64,000 bases of DNA, taken from Burkholderiales bacterium. Its GTDB lineage: Bacteria; Pseudomonadota; Gammaproteobacteria; Burkholderiales; Burkholderiaceae. Numbering within the stretch: position 1 is the stretch's first letter; the number at the start of each line of letters is the position of its first letter. The notes beneath the pieces were generated by a model. It searched no databases, was not told the DNA's origin, and saw only the letters and a list, made by a program, of their open reading frames with translations. Location: positions 124,001 through 188,000 of the forward strand of contig JAMFSK010000114.1 in NCBI GenBank assembly GCA_026225235.1. Reading direction: 5' to 3'. A program made the position numbers and the translations under genes. Positions 61,135 through 64,000 of this stretch are shown one piece after another.

Positions 61135-63333
61135 TTGAGAAGAATCAGCACCGCGCTTGTGGCGACCCTCGCCTCACTCGCTGTTGGCCACGCTGTTGCG
61201 CAAACGACTCCCGCGCTGACCTACCCGGCTGCCATGCGGGACGACACCATCGATCATCTGTTCGGTACAGCGATTCCCGCGCCTTATCGCTGGATGGAAG
61301 ACGCAACGAACCCCGCTCTCGCGCAATGGGTCGACGCGGAAAACCAGCTCACGCGCCGCTACCTCGACGCACTGCCCCTCCATGCCTGGTTTCAGACTAA
61401 TCTCAAGTCGCTCTGGAACTACGAAAAATTCAATGCCCCGCGCCGTGTCGCGGGCAAGCTGTTTTTCCAGCGCAACAACGGCCTCGAGAACCAGTCGCCG
61501 ATCTATATGCAGGACGAGCTGGGCACGGCGCCGAAGATGGTGCTCGACCCGAACGCCCTGTCCCCTGACGGGTCGGTGGCCCTTGGCGAGTTTGTGCCCT
61601 CGCCCGATGGACGCTGGCTCGGTTACGCCTTGTCGGCCGGTGGCTCCGACTGGTACGAATACCATGTACGCGATCTCAAGACCGGTCAGGACCTGAAAGA
61701 TGTGGTCCGCTGGGCCAAATTCTCCGACATCTCGTGGACCAATGACGGGAAGGGCTTCTTCTATTCGCGCTATCCGACGCCTGCCGAAGGCAAGGCACTG
61801 ACTGCGGCCGTACGCGACCAGAAGCTTTACTACCACGTCATCGGCCACGACCAGTCGGAGGACCGCCTTGTCTATGAGCGCCCCGACAAACCCGAATGGT
61901 TCATTGGCGCTTCGGTCTCGGAAGACGGGCATTATCTCTACATCCAGATGAGCAATGGAGCCGCCTCGAACAACGACTTCTATTACGCCAACCTGGGCGA
62001 CCCCGCGCATACCCGGATCGACCCACCGATCGTGCCGCTCTTCACGAAGAACGACGCCGAATACATGCAGCTCGGCAATATCGGTTCGACCCTGTTCATG
62101 CAGACCACAGCGGGTGCGCCCAAACGGCGCATCGTTTCCTTCGATCTTGCACATCCTGACGCGGCACACTGGAAAACAGTGGTGCCCGAATCGAAGCAGG
62201 TGATCGACGAAGCGCTGCTCGCCGGGGGCAAGGTGGTTGTCCAATATCTGGTCGATGCGAAAAGCGCACTTGGCGTATTCGACCCGGATGGCAGGCGTTT
62301 GCCGACTCCGCAAACCCCGGGGATCGGATCGATCGACGGTCTTAGCGGGCGTAACGACATGCCCGAGCTGTTCTATGGTTTTGCCTCGTTCCTGCAACCT
62401 AACACGATCTATCACGTCGATCTCACGAGCGGCAAGACGGATACGTTCGCGCAGCCGAAGATCGCGTTCGATGCGTCGAAGTACGTCACGCGACAAGTCT
62501 TCTATCGCTCCAAGGACGGTACCCGCGTGCCGATGTTCATCACGATGCGCAAGGACCTGCCGCTCGACGGCCGCAATCCGACCGTATTGTATTCGTACGG
62601 CGGCTTCAAGGACCCTGTCACCCCGTACTACTCACCCTCTGTCACGGCGTGGCTCGAACTCGGCGGCATTTACGCGGTGGCCAATTTGCGCGGCGGCGGC
62701 GAATACGGCGAAGCATGGCATCAGGCCGGCATGCTGGCGAACAAGCAGAACGTGTTTGACGACTTCATGGCCGCGGCTGACTACCTTGAGAAGTCGCATT
62801 ACACGTCGCCGCAGCGCCTTTCCGTGCAGGGCTATTCGAACGGTGGCCTGCTGGTCGGCGCGACCATCACACAGCATCCGGCGGGGATGGGGGCAGCCTA
62901 TGCGGGCGCGGGTGTGATGGACATGTTGCGATTCGACAGGTTCTCCGGCGGTGCGCTTTGGGTGCCGGAATACGGCTCGCCGCAAAACCCCTTGGCATTC
63001 AAGTGGCTCAGGGCGTATTCGCCACTGCAGAATATCAAGGACGGCACCTGCTACGCGGCCACCATTGTGACTACGTCCGATCACGACGACCGCGTCGTTC
63101 CGAGTCATTCGTACCAGTTTGTGGCGGCGCTTCAGCACGCACAAAGCTGCGCGAATCCGGTGCTGATCGATGTCGCGACGCAGACCAGCCATGGCTATAT
63201 GCCGACGGACAAACGCATTGCGCAGGCCGCCGACGTCTGGTCATTTCTGGGCCATAACCTCGGGGTGACCGCGCCCAGCGGCATGCTCAATGCAGCGACC
63301 GGCGATACGGCGCAAGCAGCGGTAATTAAGTAG
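61135..63333 (+). CDS. Prolyl oligopeptidase family serine peptidase with signal peptide
   Basis: About 732 residues. The start is set at a TTG (61135) because GGAG lies five bases before it and the protein then begins with a signal peptide (MRRISTALVATLASLAVGHAVAQ). Upstream frames are poor. Prolyl oligopeptidases have a beta-propeller followed by an alpha/beta hydrolase. The nucleophile is Ser568 in VQGYSNGGLLVGA; the Asp and His positions lie in TSDHDDRVVPSHSYQ and QTSHGYMPTDK. They cleave after proline in short peptides. The signal peptide suggests the periplasm, which is common for bacterial members. Confidence 0.9.
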   Translation: MRRISTALVATLASLAVGHAVAQTTPALTYPAAMRDDTIDHLFGTAIPAPYRWMEDATNPALAQWVDAENQLTRRYLDALPLHAWFQTNLKSLWNYEKFNAPRRVAGKLFFQRNNGLENQSPIYMQDELGTAPKMVLDPNALSPDGSVALGEFVPSPDGRWLGYALSAGGSDWYEYHVRDLKTGQDLKDVVRWAKFSDISWTNDGKGFFYSRYPTPAEGKALTAAVRDQKLYYHVIGHDQSEDRLVYERPDKPEWFIGASVSEDGHYLYIQMSNGAASNNDFYYANLGDPAHTRIDPPIVPLFTKNDAEYMQLGNIGSTLFMQTTAGAPKRRIVSFDLAHPDAAHWKTVVPESKQVIDEALLAGGKVVVQYLVDAKSALGVFDPDGRRLPTPQTPGIGSIDGLSGRNDMPELFYGFASFLQPNTIYHVDLTSGKTDTFAQPKIAFDASKYVTRQVFYRSKDGTRVPMFITMRKDLPLDGRNPTVLYSYGGFKDPVTPYYSPSVTAWLELGGIYAVANLRGGGEYGEAWHQAGMLANKQNVFDDFMAAADYLEKSHYTSPQRLSVQGYSNGGLLVGATITQHPAGMGAAYAGAGVMDMLRFDRFSGGALWVPEYGSPQNPLAFKWLRAYSPLQNIKDGTCYAATIVTTSDHDDRVVPSHSYQFVAALQHAQSCANPVLIDVATQTSHGYMPTDKRIAQAADVWSFLGHNLGVTAPSGMLNAATGDTAQAAVIK

Positions 63334-63414
63334 GCGCGCCACCGTCGCGGCATAGGAGTACTCTTTCGAGGTGGGTATCGTCTGGCCACGATGCCCCGCC
63401 TGAAGGAGCGCTCC

Positions 63415-63873
63415 ATGAATGCGAAACGCGCGGCCGCCCTCGCCTGCACGCTCGTGCTGGGTGGCTGTTATTACGTCCCCTACGGGTACTACCCGTACGG
63501 CTATGGCTATTTCCCAACGGTACCCGCCAGCGCCACCCAGCGTGAAATCCCGCTCAACCCCGACGGCACGCCGGTGCCACAACCGCCGCAAGCCGGTGCA
63601 TCGTCGAGCGCGCCAGCACCGACCGCGGCCTACGCTGTGCCGGCCTACCCTGGCTACTTCCCCGGGTATCCGGGCTATCCGGTGTATTACCCGGGTTACG
63701 GAGCCTATCCGGGTTACTACGGCGGCTATCCATGGTGGGGGCCTGCAATCTCGATCGGCTTCGGCGGATATTGGGGCGGCGGGCACGGCTGGTATGGGCA
63801 CGGGTACTACGGCGGTCACGGGTATTACGGTGGAGGACACGGTTATTACGGCGGTGGGGGGCACCACCATTGA
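63415..63873 (+). CDS. Gly/Tyr/Pro-rich lipoprotein with histidine-rich tail
   Basis: 152 residues from the ATG at 63415 (GGAG seven bases upstream). The signal peptide ends in the lipobox LGGC (Cys18). The mature protein has tyrosine-rich YGYYPYGYGY near the N-terminus, a middle with a run of YPGY-type units, and a C-terminal GHGYYGG-type repeat ending in GGHHH. It looks like an outer-surface or periplasmic low-complexity lipoprotein, possibly metal-binding through the histidines. Such proteins are common in proteobacteria with unknown roles. Confidence 0.85.
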   Translation: MNAKRAAALACTLVLGGCYYVPYGYYPYGYGYFPTVPASATQREIPLNPDGTPVPQPPQAGASSSAPAPTAAYAVPAYPGYFPGYPGYPVYYPGYGAYPGYYGGYPWWGPAISIGFGGYWGGGHGWYGHGYYGGHGYYGGGHGYYGGGGHHH

Positions 63874-64000
63874 AACGTCGCCTTTCCGCAGTCAGGCTCA
63901 AGCCTACAGCCGCGGTGCCATTCCTGCCTTCCCTCTGGGGTGACCACGTGGTCGCCGCACGATGTTCGAATCGACGGCGATGCGCCGTTGCCTCAAGGCT
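63874..64000. other. Window end, no supported gene
   Basis: No gene is called in the final 127 bases. A frame shadowing the previous gene runs past its stop but is not supported. Confidence 0.4.

Noticed and set aside
1-64000. tRNA, rRNA, IS element or prophage
   Set aside because: No cloverleaf-like T-arm sequence, transposase, integrase or phage structural gene was seen on reading. A tRNAscan or ISfinder run would be needed to exclude small ones.

Overview
The window is a 64 kb piece of a high-GC Gram-negative chromosome. It most resembles a member of the Burkholderiaceae (Burkholderia/Paraburkholderia/Robbsia-like betaproteobacteria). The support is family content, not a database search: DUF4148 and DUF2501 exported proteins, a ProQ/FinO protein with an alanine/proline/lysine-rich N-terminus, many LysR regulators, a CioA-type cytochrome bd oxidase, a short-form UxuA and Burkholderia-like AhpC/AhpF. 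I saw no rRNA, tRNA, CRISPR array, intact insertion sequence or prophage. Most genes look like ordinary chromosomal housekeeping and accessory metabolism, packed tightly, with several convergent gene pairs whose 3' ends overlap.

Region 1 (1-10 kb). The 3' end of a YdeP/FdhF-like molybdopterin oxidoreductase is followed by cytochrome bd oxidase cydA-cydB and by moeA, which makes the molybdenum cofactor such an enzyme needs. Then come a DUF1993 protein, a MaoC-fold hydratase, and the peroxide-reducing pair ahpC-ahpF. A 21-bp stem-loop lies between ahpF and an MdtD-type efflux pump.

Region 2 (10-26.5 kb). A Tim44-like membrane protein, a cysteine-free low-complexity orphan of 499 aa, a split ChrA chromate transporter, uxuA, a TPR-glycosyltransferase, a GFA-domain protein, cardiolipin synthase, a Nu-class-like GST, a lipoprotein with six paired-cysteine repeats, a glutathione peroxidase, two tandem paralogous lipoproteins, small exported and membrane proteins, a ProQ/FinO RNA chaperone with a 36-bp tandem repeat, and HU.

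Region 3 (26.5-44 kb). Three transporter or regulator sets, a decayed M13 metallopeptidase pseudogene, a GAF histidine kinase without a partner, an acetyltransferase, an SDR with a GlxA regulator, a degenerate EAL-HDOD protein, an acetolactate-synthase-like ThDP enzyme with a small monooxygenase, an AT-rich non-coding stretch, and a TetR-like regulator with a poorly conserved helix-turn-helix.

Region 4 (44-64 kb). A GAF-PAS-GGDEF-EAL c-di-GMP enzyme, an exported methyltransferase, a LysR/quinone-oxidoreductase divergent pair, an MFS pump, a second DUF1993 paralogue, a lipid A-type acyltransferase, an OmpR-family response regulator with a direct-repeat box upstream, a LysR-controlled CitMHS-AtuA-AtuA C-domain-tannase gene run, DUF2501, an SDR lacking the usual active-site tyrosine, a prolyl oligopeptidase with a signal peptide, and a Gly/Tyr-rich lipoprotein.

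The main functional themes are oxidative and redox defence (AhpCF, GPx, GST, bd oxidase), drug and metal efflux (four MFS pumps, ChrA), c-di-GMP signalling, and envelope maintenance. I did not see a clear multi-gene defence island. The strongest candidates for something new are the long hairpin after ahpF, the paired-cysteine repeat lipoprotein, the CitMHS-AtuA-tannase gene set, the noncanonical SDR and the repeat-bearing ProQ.
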